The notes: generated from the letters alone by a model not told the origin. Positions 1 to 13,149 are shown, counted from the stretch's first letter. The stretch: 64,000 nt of DNA from Phylloscopus collybita (GCA_027886175.1 JAJNNQ010000027.1:11112001-11176000), one strand, 5' to 3'. Translations and numbers: made by a program.

Positions 1-3000
1 GTGATGACTGCTGAAGTTCCATACAAATGAGGATATCTCCCAGGTGCAATCTACCACCAGGTGGAACTTTGTCTGCCCTTGTAGTGCCAAAGGCCTCCAA
101 AAAACGGACATCAGGAACGTGGGGTGAAGACTTTGGTTTCCCATGGAAAAGGTCCACCGTTTGTTTCTAATGCTGTCTGCCTGGCTTTGAGATTATGAGT
201 GCTGAAGTTCCATACAAATGAGGATATCTCCCAGGTGCAATCTACCACCAGGTGGAAGTTTGTCTGCCCTTGTATTGCCAACGGCCTCCTAGAAACGGAC
301 ATCAGGAACGTGGGGTGGAGACTTTGGTTTCCCATGGAAATGGGCCACCGTTCGTGTCTAATACTGTCTGCCTGCCACTTGGTTTCTTCCTATTAATATT
401 CCACTAAAATTCCATAGAAATAAGGATATATCCCATGTGCAATCTACAACCAGATGGAAGATTCTCTGCCCTTGTTGTACCAAAGCCCTCCTAAAAAACT
501 GACATCAGGAACCATGGGTGGAGACTTTGATTTCCCATGGAAAAGGACCAGCGTTCATGTCTAATGCTGTCTGCCTGCCAATGAGCTTCTGCCTGCTGAA
601 ATTCCAAAAAAAATTTGGAAATCTCTCCGATGTAATCAACCACCTGACGGAAGTTTGTCTGCCCCTGTAGAGCCAAAGGCCTCCTACAAATTGACATGAG
701 GAGCCTGGAGTGGAGACTTTGGTTTCCCATGGAAAAGGGCCAGCGTTCATGTGTAATGCTGTCTGCCCGCCACTGGGTTGTGGCTACAGAAATTACATAC
801 AAATGAGGATATCTCCCAGATTCAATATGCCACCAGTTGGAAGTTTGTCTGTTCTTGTAGTGCAAAAGGCCTCCTAAAAACAGACATCAGGAACCTGGCC
901 TGGAGACTTTGGTTTCCCCTGGAAAAGGGCCACTATTCATGTCTAATTCTGTCTGCCTGCCACTGGGATTCTGCGTACTAAAATTCCTCTAAAATTCTAT
1001 ACAAATGAGAATATCTCGCAGGTGCAATCTACCCCCGGTTTGAAGTTTCTCTGCCCTTGTATTGCCAAAGGTCTCCTATAAAATGACATCTGAAACGTAG
1101 GATGGATAATTTGGTTTCCCATGAAAAAGAGCCACTGTTCATGCCTAATGCTGTGTGCCTGCCACTGGGCGTATGCCTCCTAAAATTCCATACAAGTGAG
1201 GATATCTCCCAGATGCAATTTACCACCAGATGGAAGATTGTCTGCCCTTGTAGTGGCAAAGGCCTCCTAAAAAACTGACATCAGGAACCAGGGGTGGAGA
1301 CTTTGTTTTCCCATGGGAAAGGACCACCGTTTGTGTCTAATGCAATATGCCTGCCACTGGGCTTATGCCTAGTGAAATTCCATACAAATGAGGATATCTC
1401 CCAGATGGAATCTACAACCAGTCGGAAATTAGTCTGCCCTTATAGTGCCAAATGCCTCCTACAAACTGACATCAGGAACGTGGGATGGAGACTTTGTTTC
1501 CAATGGAAAAGGGGTACCGTTCCTGTCTAATGCTGTCTGCCTGCCACTGGGTTACGCCTGCTGAAATTCCTCACAAATGAGGCTATCTCCCAGATGGAAT
1601 CTACCACCAGTTCGAAGTTTGTTTGCCCTTGTAGTGCCAAAGGCCTCCTAAAAACTGACATCAGGAACCTGGGGTGGAGACATCGGTTTCCCATGAAAAA
1701 GGTCCACTGTTCGTGTCCTATGCTGTCTGCCTGCCACTGATCTTCTGCCTGCTGAAATTCCATACAAATGAGGATATCTCCTCAATGCAATCAACCACCA
1801 GACGGAACTTTGTCTGCCCTTGTAGTGCCAAAGGCCTCCTACATACTGACATCAGGAACCTGGAGTGGAGACTTTGGTTTCCCATGGAAATGCGACAGCG
1901 TTCGTGTCTAATGATGTTTGCCTGCCACTAGGATTCTGCCTATTAAAATTACAATAAAATTCCATACCATTGAAGATGTCTCTCACGTGCAATCTAACAC
2001 CAAATGGAAGTTTGCCTGCCCCTGTAGAGCAAAAGGCTTCCTACAAAATGACATCAAGAAGCTGGGGCAGAGACTTTGGTTTCCCATGGCAAAGGGCCAC
2101 GGTTCCTGTCTAATGCTGTCTGCCTGCCACTGGGCTTATGGCTACTAAAATTACATACAAATGAGGATATCTCCCAGATGCAATATGCCACCAGTTGGAA
2201 GTTTGTCTCCTCTTGTAGTGCCAGAGGCCTCCTAGAAAATGACATCAGGAACCTGGGGTGGAGACTTTGGTTTCCCATGGAAATGGGCCACTATTCATGT
2301 CTAATTTTTTCTGCCTGCCGCTGGGATTCTGCCTACTAAAATTCCACTAAAATTCCATGCAAATGCGAATATCTCCCGGGTGCAATCAAACACCAGATGG
2401 AAGTTTCTCTGCCCTTGTATTGCCAAAGACCTCCTTCAAACTGACATCAGGAACATAGGATGGATAATTTGTCTTTCCATGGAAAAGGACCACCGTTCCT
2501 GTCTAATGCTGTCTGCCTGGCACTGTGGTTATGACTGCTGAAGTTCCATACAAATGAGGATATCTCCCAGATGCAATATGCCACCAGATGGAAGTTTGTC
2601 TGCTCTAGCAGTGCCAAAGGCCTCCTTCAAACTGACATTCGGAACCTGGCCTGGAGACATTGGTTTCCTACGGAAAAGGTCCACCGTTCATTTTTAATGC
2701 GGTCGGTCTGCAACTGGGATTCTGAGTACTATAATTCCACTAAAATTCTATACAAATGATGATATCTCCCAGGTGCAATCTACCACCAGATGTTAGTTTG
2801 TCTGCTCTTGCAGTTCCAAAAGCCTCCTTTATACTGACATTCGGAACCTGGCGTGGAGACTTTGGTTTCCTATGGAAAAGGCCCACCGTTCGTGTTTAAT
2901 TCTCTCTGTCTGCAACTGGGCTTCTGAGTACTAAAATACCACTAAAATTCCATACAAATAAGGACATCTACGAGGTGCGATCCACCATTAGATGGAAGTT

Positions 3001-6000
3001 TGTCTGCCCTTGTAGTGCCAAAGGCCTCCTACAAACTGACATCAGGAGCCTGGGTTGGAGACTTTGTTTTCCCATGGAAAAGGGCCACCGTTCGTGTCTA
3101 ATGCTGTCTGCCTGCCACTGGGCTTCTATCTGCTGAAATTCCATACAAATGAGGATATCTTCCCGATGCAATCAACCACCAGACGGAAGTTTCTCTGCCC
3201 TTGTACTGTCAATGGCCTACTAAAACCTGACATTGGGAACGTGGTGTGGAGACTTTGGCTTCCCTAGGAAAAGGACCACCGTTCCTGTCTAATGCGGTCT
3301 GCCTGGCACTGTGGTTATGACTGCTGAAGGTCCATACAAATGAGGATATCTCCCAGGAGCAATCTACCACCAGGTGGAAGTTTGTCTGCCCTTGTAGTAC
3401 CAAAGGCCTCCTAGTAACGGACATCAGGAATGTGGGGTGGAGACTTTGGCTTCCCTATAAAAATGGGCCACCGTTCGTGTCTAATGCTGTCTGCCTGCCA
3501 CTGGGGATCTTCGTAATAAAATTCCAATAAAATTCCATAGAAATGAGGATATCTCCCAGGTGCAATCTACCACCAGATGGAAGTTTCTCTGCCCTTATAT
3601 TGGAAAACGTCTCCTACAAAGTGACATCAGCAACATGGGGTGGAGATTTTGGTTTCCCATGGAAAAGGGCCACTGTTCGTGTCTAATGCTGTCTGCCTGC
3701 CACTGGAGTAATGCCTACTTAAATTCCTCACAAATGAGGACATCTCCCAGATGGAATCTACCACCAGTTGGAAGTTTGTCTGCCCTCATAGTGCCAAAGG
3801 CCTCCTAAAAACTGACATCAGGAACGTGGGGTGGAGACTTTGCTTTCCCAAGGGAATGGGCCACCGTTTGTGTCTAATGCTGTCTGCTAGCCACTGGGCT
3901 TATGCCTGTTAAATTCCACTAAAATTCTATACAAATGAGGATATCTCCCAGGTGTAATCTAAACTAGATGGATGTTTCTCTGCCCTTGCAGTGCCAAAGA
4001 CCTCCTACAAACTGCCATGAGGAACCTAGGGTGGAGACGTTGGTTTCCCATGTAAAAGGACCACCGTTCCTGTCTAATGCTGTCTGCCTGTCACTGTGGC
4101 TATGACTGCTGCAGTTCCATACAAATGCTGATAAGTCCCAGGTGCAATCTACCACCAGGTGGAAGTTTGTCTGCCCTTGAGGTGCCAAAGGCCTCCTAAA
4201 AATTGACATCAGGAACGTGCGGTGGAGACTTTGTTTTCCCGTGGAAATGGGCCACCCTTTTTGTCTAATGCTATGTGCCTGCCACTGGGCGTATGCCTAG
4301 TAAAATTCCATAAAAATGAGGATATCTCCCAGATGGAGTCTACCACCAGTTGAAAGTTTGTCTGCCCTTGTAATGCAACGGCCTCCTACAAACTGACATC
4401 AGGGACCTGGAGAGGACGCTTTGGTTTCCCATGGAAAAGGGCCACCCTTGGTGTTTAATGCTGTCTCCTTGCCACTGACTTATGACTACTGAAATTACAT
4501 ACAAATGAGGATATCTCCCAGACGCAATATGCCACCAGATGGAAATTTGTCTGCTCTTGCAGTGCCAAAGGCCTCCTTCAAACTGACATTCGGAACCTCA
4601 CCTGGAGACTTTGGTTTCCTATGGAAAAGGCCCACCATTCATGTTTAATGCTGTCTGTCTGCCATTGGGCTTCTGAGTACTAAAATACCACTAAAATTCC
4701 ATAAAAATGAGGATATCTCCCAGGTGCAATCTACCACCAGGTGGAAGTTTGTCAGCCCTTGCAGTGCCAAAAGCCTCCTAAAAACTGACATCAGGAACAT
4801 AGGATGGATAATTTGTTTTTCCATGGAAAAGGGCCACTGTTCGTGTCTAATGCTGTCTGCCTGCCAGTGGGCAGAAGCCTACCAAAATTCCCTACAAATG
4901 AGGATATCTCCCAAATGCAATTTCCCACCAGATGGAAGTTTGTCTGCCCTTTTTATGCCAAAGGCCTCCTACAAACTGACATCAGGAGCCTGGGTTGGAG
5001 ACTTTGTTTTCCCATGGAAAAGGGCCACCGTTCGTGTTTAATGCTATCTGCCTGCCACTGGGCTTTTACCTGCTGAAATTCCATACAAATGAGGATATCT
5101 CCCCGATGCAATCAACCACCAGACGGAAGTTTGTCTACCTTTGTAGTGTCAAAGGCCTCCTAGAAACGGACATCAGGAACGTGGGGTGGAGACTTTGGTT
5201 TCCCATAGAAATGGGCCATTGTTCGTGTCTAATGCTGTCTGCCTGCCACTGTGCTTCTTCCTACTAAAATTCCACTAAAACTCCACAGAAATGAGGATAT
5301 CTCCCAGGTGCAATCTACAACCAGATGGAAGTTTCTCTGCCCTTATATTGGAAAACGCCTCCTACAAAGTGACATCAGCAACATGGGGTGGAGATTTTGG
5401 TTTCCCATGGAAAAGGGCCACTGTTCGTGTCTAATCCTCTCTGCCTGCCACTGGGGTTATGCCTGCTGAAATTCCTCACAAATGAGGATATCTCCCAGAT
5501 GGAATCCACCACCAGTTCGAAATTTGTTTACCCTTCTAGTGCCAAAGGTCTCCTAAAAACTGACATCAGGAACCTGTTGTGGAGACTTTGGTTTCTCATA
5601 GAAATGGGCCACCGTTCATGTCTAATAATGTCTGTCGGCCATTGGGCTTCTACCTACGAAAATTCCACTGAAATTCCATACAAATGAAGATATCTCCCGG
5701 GTGCAGTCTATCGCCAGATATAAGTTTTTCTGCCCTTGTATTTCCAAAGGCCTTCTACAAACTGACATGAGGAGCCAGGAGTGGAGACTTTGGTTTCCCA
5801 TGGATATGGGCCAGCGTTCGTGTGTAAAGCAGTCTGCCTGCCGCTGGATTTCTGCCTACTTTAATACCACTAAAATTCCATAAAAATGAGGATATCTCCC
5901 AGGTGCAATCTACCACGAGATGGAAGTTTTTCTGCCCTTGTACTTCCAAACGCCTCTTACACACTAACATCAGGAACGTGGGGTAGAGACTTCGGTTTCC

Positions 6001-6285
6001 CATGGAAAAGGGTCACCGTTTGTGTCTAATGCAGTCTTCCTGCCACTGGGGTTATGCCTGCTGAAATTCCTCACAAATGAGGATATCTCCCACACGGAAT
6101 CTACCACCAGATGGAAGTTTGTCAGCCCTTGTAGTGCCAAAGGCCTCCTACAAACTGACATCAGGCACGTGAGATGGAGACTTTGGTTTCCCAAGGAAAT
6201 GGACCACCGTTCGTGCCTAATGCTTTCTGCCAGACACTGGGCTTATGCCTACTAAAATTCCACTAAATTTCTATACAAATGAGGA
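1..6285 (-). repeat. 191/202-bp satellite array, reverse orientation (left flank)
   Basis: About 32 head-to-tail monomers of one satellite family, in the opposite orientation to the same family right of 11148. Every monomer carries the conserved segments gaggatatctccca, gtttgtctgcccttg, aaggcctcct, tttcccatgg and ctgtctgcctgccactgg. Monomers come in two lengths, 191 bp and about 202 bp; the longer form has a tandem copy of an 11-bp segment (attttagtgga on the other strand). Neighbouring monomers differ clearly, so this is diverged satellite rather than a freshly homogenised array. Short open frames of 60-120 codons run through it on both strands but are by-products of the repeat; I see no gene. 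The left end is cut by the window. Confidence 0.95.
1527..3350 (-). repeat. Left-arm segment B, inverted paralogue of 56600-58221
   Basis: About nine monomers here match 56.6-58.2 kb in reverse complement. Paired positions sum to 59748 for 1527-2278 and to 59950 for 2968-3267, a step of one 202-bp monomer. The segment has no partner at its expected place in the right palindrome arm, where about 1.37 kb (7 monomers) is missing. Confidence 0.8.
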
Positions 6286-8830
6286 CTCTCCCAGCACAGT
6301 GCAGAGTCCCCGTGGCTAGTTCCTTGAAATACCTTTCCTGGCAGCAGCCCAGAGCTGTACTGAGTGCAGCAGGTGTCAGGCAGTCTCCTCTCGCCGTGTA
6401 GGTCCTTCTGTTTTGTGTTTGCAGCGTGCAGAGAAGCCCGCGTGCTTGCTGCTGCTTCCAGCAAGCCAAAACGCTTTTGCAGCCACTTTCCTGCCTTTTC
6501 CACAACAGGGTCACTGTCTAGCTGATTTACAGTTGCCTCTGCGTAGAGCAGCTAGAGGAGCAGCTCTGCCGGCTTTCCTGTGCTTCTGCATAGCAGAGCT
6601 GTCAAGAACGAGAAGCTGCGTTTTGCCGAGAAAGCAGCGCTTCGCGGAAGCACAGCCAGCGGCGTCTTCGGTACAGCCGCAGCTTGTGCGGAGAAGCGAA
6701 AGAGAGCCGGGGAAGAACGTGGAAAGCCGAACTCGGTCGCTGCAAGCGGGTGCTGGCGAACAGCTTCTGGTCACCTTGTAGAAACTCTCCCAGCACAGTG
6801 CAGAGTCCCCGTGGCTAGTTCCTTGAAATACCTTTCCTGGCAGCAGCCCAGAGCTGTACTGAGTGCAGCAGGTGTCAGGCAGTCTCCTCTCGCCGTGTAG
6901 GTGCTTCTGTTTTGTGTTTGCAGCGTGCAGAGAAGCCCGCGTGCTTGCTGCTGCTTCCAGCAAGCCAAAACGCTTTTGCAGCCACTTTTCTGCCTTTTCC
7001 ACAACAGGATCACTGTCTAGCTGATTTACAGTTGCCTCTGCGTAGAGCAGCTAGAGGAGCAGCTCTGCCGGCTTTCCTGTGCTTCTGCATAGCAGAGCTG
7101 TCAAGAACGAGAAGCTGCGTTTTGCCGAGAAAGCAGCGCTTCGCGGAAGCACAGCCAGCGGCGTCTTCGGTACAGCCGCAGCTTGTGCGGAGAAGCGAAA
7201 GAGAGCCGGGGAAGAACGTGGAAAGCCGAACTCGGTCGCTGCAAGCGGGTGCTGGCGAACAGCTTCTGGTCACCTTGTAGAAACTGTCCCAGCACAGTGC
7301 AGAGTCCCCGTGGCTAGTTCCTTGAAATACCTTTCCTGGCAGCAGCCCAGAGCTGTACTGAGTGCAGCAGGTGTCAGGCAGTCTCCTTTCGCCGTGTAGG
7401 TGCTTCTGTTTTGTGTTTGCAGCGTGCAGAGAAGCCCGCGTGCTTGCTGCTGCTTCCAGCAAGCCAAAACGCTTTTGCAGCCACTTTTCTGCCTTTTCCA
7501 CAACAGGATCACTGTCTAGCTGATTTACAGTTGCCTCTGCGTAGAGCAGCTAGAGGAGCAGCTCTGCCGGCTTTCCTGTGCTTCTGCATAGCAGAGCTGT
7601 CAAGAACGAGAAGCTGCGTTTTGCCGAGAAAGCAGCGCTTCGCGGAAGCACAGCCAGCGGCGTCTTCGGTACAGCCGCAGCTTGTGCGGAGAAGCGAAAG
7701 AGAGCCGGGGAAGAACGTGGAAAGCCGAACTCGGTCGCTGCAAGCGGGTGCTGGCGAACAGCTTCTGGTCACCTTGTAGAAAGTGTCCCAGCACAGTGCA
7801 GAGTCCCCGTGGCTAGTTCCTTGAAATACCTTTCCTGGCAGCAGCCCAGAGCTGTACTGAGTGCAGCAGGTGTCAGGCAGTCTCCTTTCGCCGTGTAGGT
7901 GCTTCTGTTTTGTGTTTGCACCGTACAGAGAAGCCCTCGTTCTTGCTGCTGCTTCCAGCAAGCCAAAACGCTTTTGCAGCCACTTTCTTGCCTATTCCAC
8001 AACAGGATCACTGTCTAGCTGATTTACAGTTGCCTCTGCGTAGAGCAGCTAGAGGAGCAGCTCTGCCGGCTTTCCTGTGCTTCTGCATAGCAGAGCTGTC
8101 AAGAACGAGAAGCTGCGTTTTGCCGAGAAAGCAGCGCTTCGCGGAAGCACAGCCAGCGGCGTCTTCGGTACAGCCGCAGCTTGTGCGGAGAAGCGAAAGA
8201 GAGCCGGGGAAGAACGTGGAAAGCCGAACTCGGTCGCTGCAAGCGGGTGCTGGCGAACAGCTTCTGGTCACCTTGTAGAAACTGTCCCAGCACAGTGCAG
8301 AGTCCCCGTGGCTAGTTCCTTGAAATACCTTTCCTGGCAGCAGCCCAGAGCTGTACTGAGTGCAGCAGGTGTCAGGCAGTCTCCTCTCGCCGTGTAGGTG
8401 CTTCTGTTTTGTGTTTGCAGCGTGCAGAGAAGCCCGCGTGCTTGCTGCTACTTCCAGCAAGCCAAAACGCTTTTGCAGCCACTTTCCTGCCTTTTCCACA
8501 ACAAGATCACTGTCTAGCTGATTTACAGTTGCCTCTGCGTAGAGCAGCTAGAGGAGCAGCTCTACCGGCTTTCCTGTGCTTCTGCATAGCAGAGCTGTCA
8601 ATAACGAGAAGCTGCGTTTTGCCGAGAAAGCAGCGCTTCGCGGAAGCACAGCCAGCGGCGTCTTCGGTACAGCCGCAGCTTGTGCGGAGAAGCGAAAGAG
8701 AGCCGGGGAAGAACGTGGAAAGCCGAACTCGGTCGCTGCAAGCGGGTGCTGGCGAACAGCTTCTGGTCACCTTGTAGAAACTGTCCCAGCACAGTGCAGA
8801 GTCCCCGTGGCTAGTTCCCTGAAATAACTT
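6286..8830 (+). repeat. 499-bp satellite, forward-oriented tandem units
   Basis: Five near-identical 499-bp units plus a 47-bp remnant. Equivalent points recur at 6787, 7286, 7785, 8284 and 8783. The unit is unrelated in sequence to the 191/202-bp satellite. It has a CpG-rich half (about 20 CpGs in roughly 155 bp at 6608-6770) and an internal hairpin with 9-bp arms, cagctctgc and gcagagctg. The left junction at about 6286 joins gagga of the 191-bp satellite to ctctcccag of the 499-bp unit; both satellites share ctcccag there, so the breakpoint lies in microhomology. Long open frames (122 and 106 codons forward, 163 reverse) recur in every unit but have no recognisable domain. I do not recognise this satellite. 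Confidence 0.95.
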
Positions 8831-11147
8831 TCTTGACAGCTCTGCTATGCAGAAGCACAGGAAAGCCGGCAGAGCTGCTCCTCTAGCTGCTCTACGCAGA
8901 GGCAACTGTAAATCAGCTAGACAGTGACCCTGTTGTGGAAAAGGCAGGAAAGTGGCTGCAAAAGCGTTTTGGCTTGCTGGAAGCAGCAGCAAGCACGCGG
9001 GCTTCTCTGCACGCTGCAAACACAAAACAGAAGCACCTACACGGCGAGAGGAGACGGCCTGACACCTGCTGCACTCAGTACAGCTCTGGGCTGCTGCCAG
9101 GAAAGGTATTTCAAGGAACTAGCCACGGGGACTCTGCACTGTGCTGGGACAGTTTCTACAAGGTGACCAGAAGCTGTTCGCCAGCACCCGCTTGCAGCGA
9201 CCGAGTTCGGCTTTCCACGTTCTTCCCCGGCTCTCTTTCGCTTCTCCGCACAAGCTGCGGCTGTACCGAAGACGCCGCTGGCTGTGGTTTCGCGAAGCGC
9301 TGCTTTCTCGGCAAAACGCAGCTTCTCGTTCTTGACAGCTCTTCTATGCAGAAGCACAGGAAAGCGGCAGAGCTGCTCCTCTAGCTGCTCTACGCAGAGG
9401 CAACTGTAAATCAGCTAGACAGTGATCCTGTTGTGGAAAAGGCAGGAAAGTGGCTGCAAAAGCGTTTTGGCTTGCTGGAAGCAGCAGTAAGCACGCGGGC
9501 TTCTCTGCACGCTGCAAACACAAAACAGAAGCACCTACACGGCGAGAGGAGACGGCCTGACACCTGCTGCACTCAGTACAGCTCTGGGCTGCTGCCAGGA
9601 AAGGTATTTCAAGGAACTAGCCACGGGGACTCTGCACTGTGCTGGGACAGTTTCTACAAGGTGACCAGAAGCTGTTCGCCAGCACCCGCTTGCAGCGACC
9701 GAGTTCGGCTTTCCACGTTCTTCCCCGGCTCTCTTTCGCTTCTCCGCACAAGCTGCGGCTGTACCGAAGACGCCGCTGGCTGTGCTTCCGCGAAGCGCTG
9801 CTTTCTCGGCAAAACGCAGCTTCTCGTTCTTGACAGCTCTGCTATGCAGAAGCACAGGAAAGCCGGCAGAGCTGCTCCTCTAGCTGCTCTACGCAGAGGC
9901 AACTGTAAATCAGCTAGACAGTGATCCTGTTGTGGAAAAGGCAGGAAAGTGGCTGCAAAAGCGTTTTGGCTTGCTGGAAGCAGCAGCAAGCACGCGGGCT
10001 TCTCTGCACGCTGCAAACACAAAACAGAAGCACCCACACGGCGAGAGGAGACTGCCTGACACCTGCTGCACTCAGTACAGCTCTGGGCTGCTGCCAGGAA
10101 AGGTATTTCAAGGAACTAGCCACGGGGACTCTGCACTGTGCTGGGACAGTTTCTACAAGGTGACCAGAAGCTGTTCGCCAGCACCCGCTTGCAGCGACCG
10201 AGTTCGGCTTTCCACGTTCTTCCCCGGCTCTCTTTCGCTTCTCCGCACAAGCTGCGGCTGTACCGAAGACGCCGCTGGCTGTGCTTCCGCGAAGCGCTGC
10301 TTTCTCGGCAAAACGCAGCTTCTCGTTCTTGACAGCTCTGCTATGCAGAAGCACAGGAAAGCCGGCAGAGCTGCTCCTCTAGCTGCTCTACGCAGAGGCA
10401 ACTGTAAATCAGCTAGACAGTGACCCTGTTGTGGAAAAGGCAGGAAAGTGGCTGCAAAAGCGTTTTGGCTTGCTGGAAGCAGCAGCAAGCACGCGGGCTT
10501 CTCTGCACGCTGCAAACACAAACCAGAAGCACCTACACGGCGAGAGGAGACTGCCTGACACCTGCTGCACTCAGTACAGCTCTGGGCTGCTGCCAGGAAA
10601 GGTATTTCAAGGAACTAGCCACGGGGACTCTGCACTGTGCTGGGACAGTTTCTACAAGGTGACCAGAAGCTGTTCGCCAGCACCCGCTTGCAGCGACCGA
10701 GTTCGGCTTTCCACGTTCTTCCCCGGCTCTCTTTCGCTTCTCCGCACAAGCTGCGGCTGTACCGAAGACGCCGCTGGCTGTGCTTCCGCGAAGCGCTGCT
10801 TTCTCGGCAAAACGCAGCTTCTCGTTCTTGACAGCTCTGCTATGCAGAAGCACAGGAAAGCCGGCAGAGCTGCTCCTCTAGCTGCTCTACGCAGAGGCAA
10901 CTGTAAATCAGCTAGACAGTGATCCTGTTGTGGAAAAGGCAGGAAAATGGCTGCAAAAGCGTTTTGGCTTGCTGGAAGCAGCAGTAAGCACGCGGGCTTC
11001 TCTGGACGCTGCAAACACAAAACAGAAGCACCTACACGGCGAGAGGATACTGCCTGACATCTGCTTCACTCAGTACAGCTCTGGGCTGCTGCCAGGAAAG
11101 GTATTTCAAGGAACTAGCCACGGGGACTCTGCACTGTGCTGGGAGAG
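8831..11147 (-). repeat. 499-bp satellite, reverse-oriented tandem units
   Basis: The same 499-bp unit as in the preceding 2.5 kb, but reverse-complemented, with about 4.6 units. The switch is abrupt: forward sequence ends with gaaataact, and reverse sequence starts at ttcttgacagc (8830-8840). The right junction, gggagagtcctc at 11141-11152, is the exact reverse complement of the left junction at 6281-6292. Some units carry private changes, for example a 1-bp loss near 9364 in a gccgg motif and a g-to-t change in the hairpin arm near 9344. No gene is visible. Confidence 0.95.
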
Positions 11148-13149
11148 TCCTCATTTGTATAGAATTTTAGTGGAATTTTAGTCGGCATAAGCCCAGTGTC
11201 TGGCAGACAGCATTAGGTACGAACGGTGGTCCATTTCCTTGGGAAACCAAAGTCTCCATCTTACGTGCCTGATGTCAGTTTGTATGAGGCCTTTGGCACT
11301 ACAAGGGCTGACAAACTTCCAACTGGTGGTAGATTCCGTGTGGGAGATATCCTCATTTGTGAGGAATTTCAGCAGGCATAACCCCAGTGGCAGGAAGACT
11401 GCATTAGACACAAACGGTGACCCTTTTCCATGGGAAACCGAAGTCTCTACCCCACGTTCCTGATGTTAGTGTGTAAGAGGCGTTTGGAAGTACAAGGGCA
11501 GAAAAACTTCCATCTCGTGGTAGATTGCACCTGGGAGATATCCTCATTTTTATGGAATTTTAGTGGTATTAAAGTAGGCAGAAATCAGCGGCAGGCAGAC
11601 TGCTTTACACACGAACGCTGGCCCATATCCATGGGAAACCAAAGTCTCCACTCCTGGCTCCTCATGTCAGTTTGTAGAAGGCCTTTGGAAATACAAGGGC
11701 AGAAAAACTTATATCTGGCGATAGACTGCACCCGGGAGATATCTTCATTTGTATGGAATTTCAGTGGAATTTTCGTAGGTAGAAGCCCAATGGCCGACAG
11801 ACATTATTAGACATGAACGGTGGCCCATTTCTATGAGAAACCAAAGTCTCCACAACAGGTTCCTGATGTCAGTTTTTAGGAGACCTTTGGCACTAGAAGG
11901 GTAAACAAATTTCGAACTGGTGGTGGATTCCATCTGGGAGATATCCTCATTTGTGAGGAATTTCAGCAGGCATAACCCCAGTGGCAGGCAGAGAGGATTA
12001 GACACGAACAGTGGCCCTTTTCCATGGGAAACCAAAATCTCCACCCCACGTTGCTGATGTCACTTTGTAGGAGGCGTTTTCCAATATAAGGGCAGAGAAA
12101 CTTCCATCTGGTTGTAGATTGCACCTGGGAGATATCCTCATTTCTATGGAGTTTTAGTGGAATTTTAGTAGGAAGAAGCACAGTGGCAGGCAGACAGCAT
12201 TAGACACGAACAATGGCCCATTTCTATGGGAAACCAAAGTCTCCACCCCACGTTCCTGATGTCCGTTTCTAGGAGGCCTTTGACACTACAAAGGTAGACA
12301 AACTTCCGTCTGGTGGTTGATTGCATCGGGGAGATATCCTCATTTGTATGGAATTTCAGCAGGTAAAAGCCCAGTGGCAGGCAGATAGCATTAGACACGA
12401 ACGGTGGCCCTTTTCCATGGGAAAACAAACTCTCCAACCCAGGCTCCTGATGTCAGTTTGTAGGAGGCCTTTGGCATAAAAAGGGCAGACAAACTTCCAT
12501 CTGGTGGGAAATTGCATTTGGGAGATATCCTCATTTGTAGGGAATTTTGGTAGGCTTCTGCCCACTGGCAGGCAGACAGCATTAGACACGAACAGTGGCC
12601 CCTTTCGATGGAAAAACAAATTATCCATCCTATGTTCCTGATGTCAGTTTTTAGGAGGCTTTTGGCACTGCAAGGGCTGACAAACTTCCACCTGGTGGTA
12701 GATTGCACCTGGGACTTATCAGCATTTGTATGGAACTGCAGCAGTCATAGCCACAGTGACAGGCAGACAGCATTAGACAGGAACGGTGGTCCTTTTACAT
12801 GGGAAACCAACGTCTCCACCCTAGGTTCCTCATGGCAGTTTGTAGGAGGTCTTTGGCACTACAAGGGCAGAGAAACATCCATCTAGTTTAGATTACACCT
12901 GGGAGATATCCTCATTTGTATAGAATTTTAGTGGAATTTAACAGGCATAAGCCCAGTGGCTAGCAGACAGCATTAGACACAAACGGTGGCCCATTCCCTT
13001 GGGAAAGCAAAGTCTCCACCCCACGTTCCTGATGTCAGTTTTTAGGAGGCCTTTGGCACTACGACGGCAGACAACCTTCCAACTGGTGGTAGATTCCATC
13101 TGGGAGATGTCCTCATTTGTGAGGAATTTAAGTAGGCATTACTCCAGTG

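Noticed and set aside
6666..6682. CENP-B-box-like match cttcggtacagccgcag in each 499-bp unit
   Set aside because: It matches TTCG, the central A and CG but not the final GG of the box, and birds are not known to use a CENP-B/box system. Probably chance.
6413..11020. Repeated 122-, 106- and 163-codon open frames in the 499-bp units as a possible gene family
   Set aside because: The frames overlap on both strands, the period is not a multiple of 3, and no recognisable domain appears. Near identity between copies follows from tandem homogenisation.
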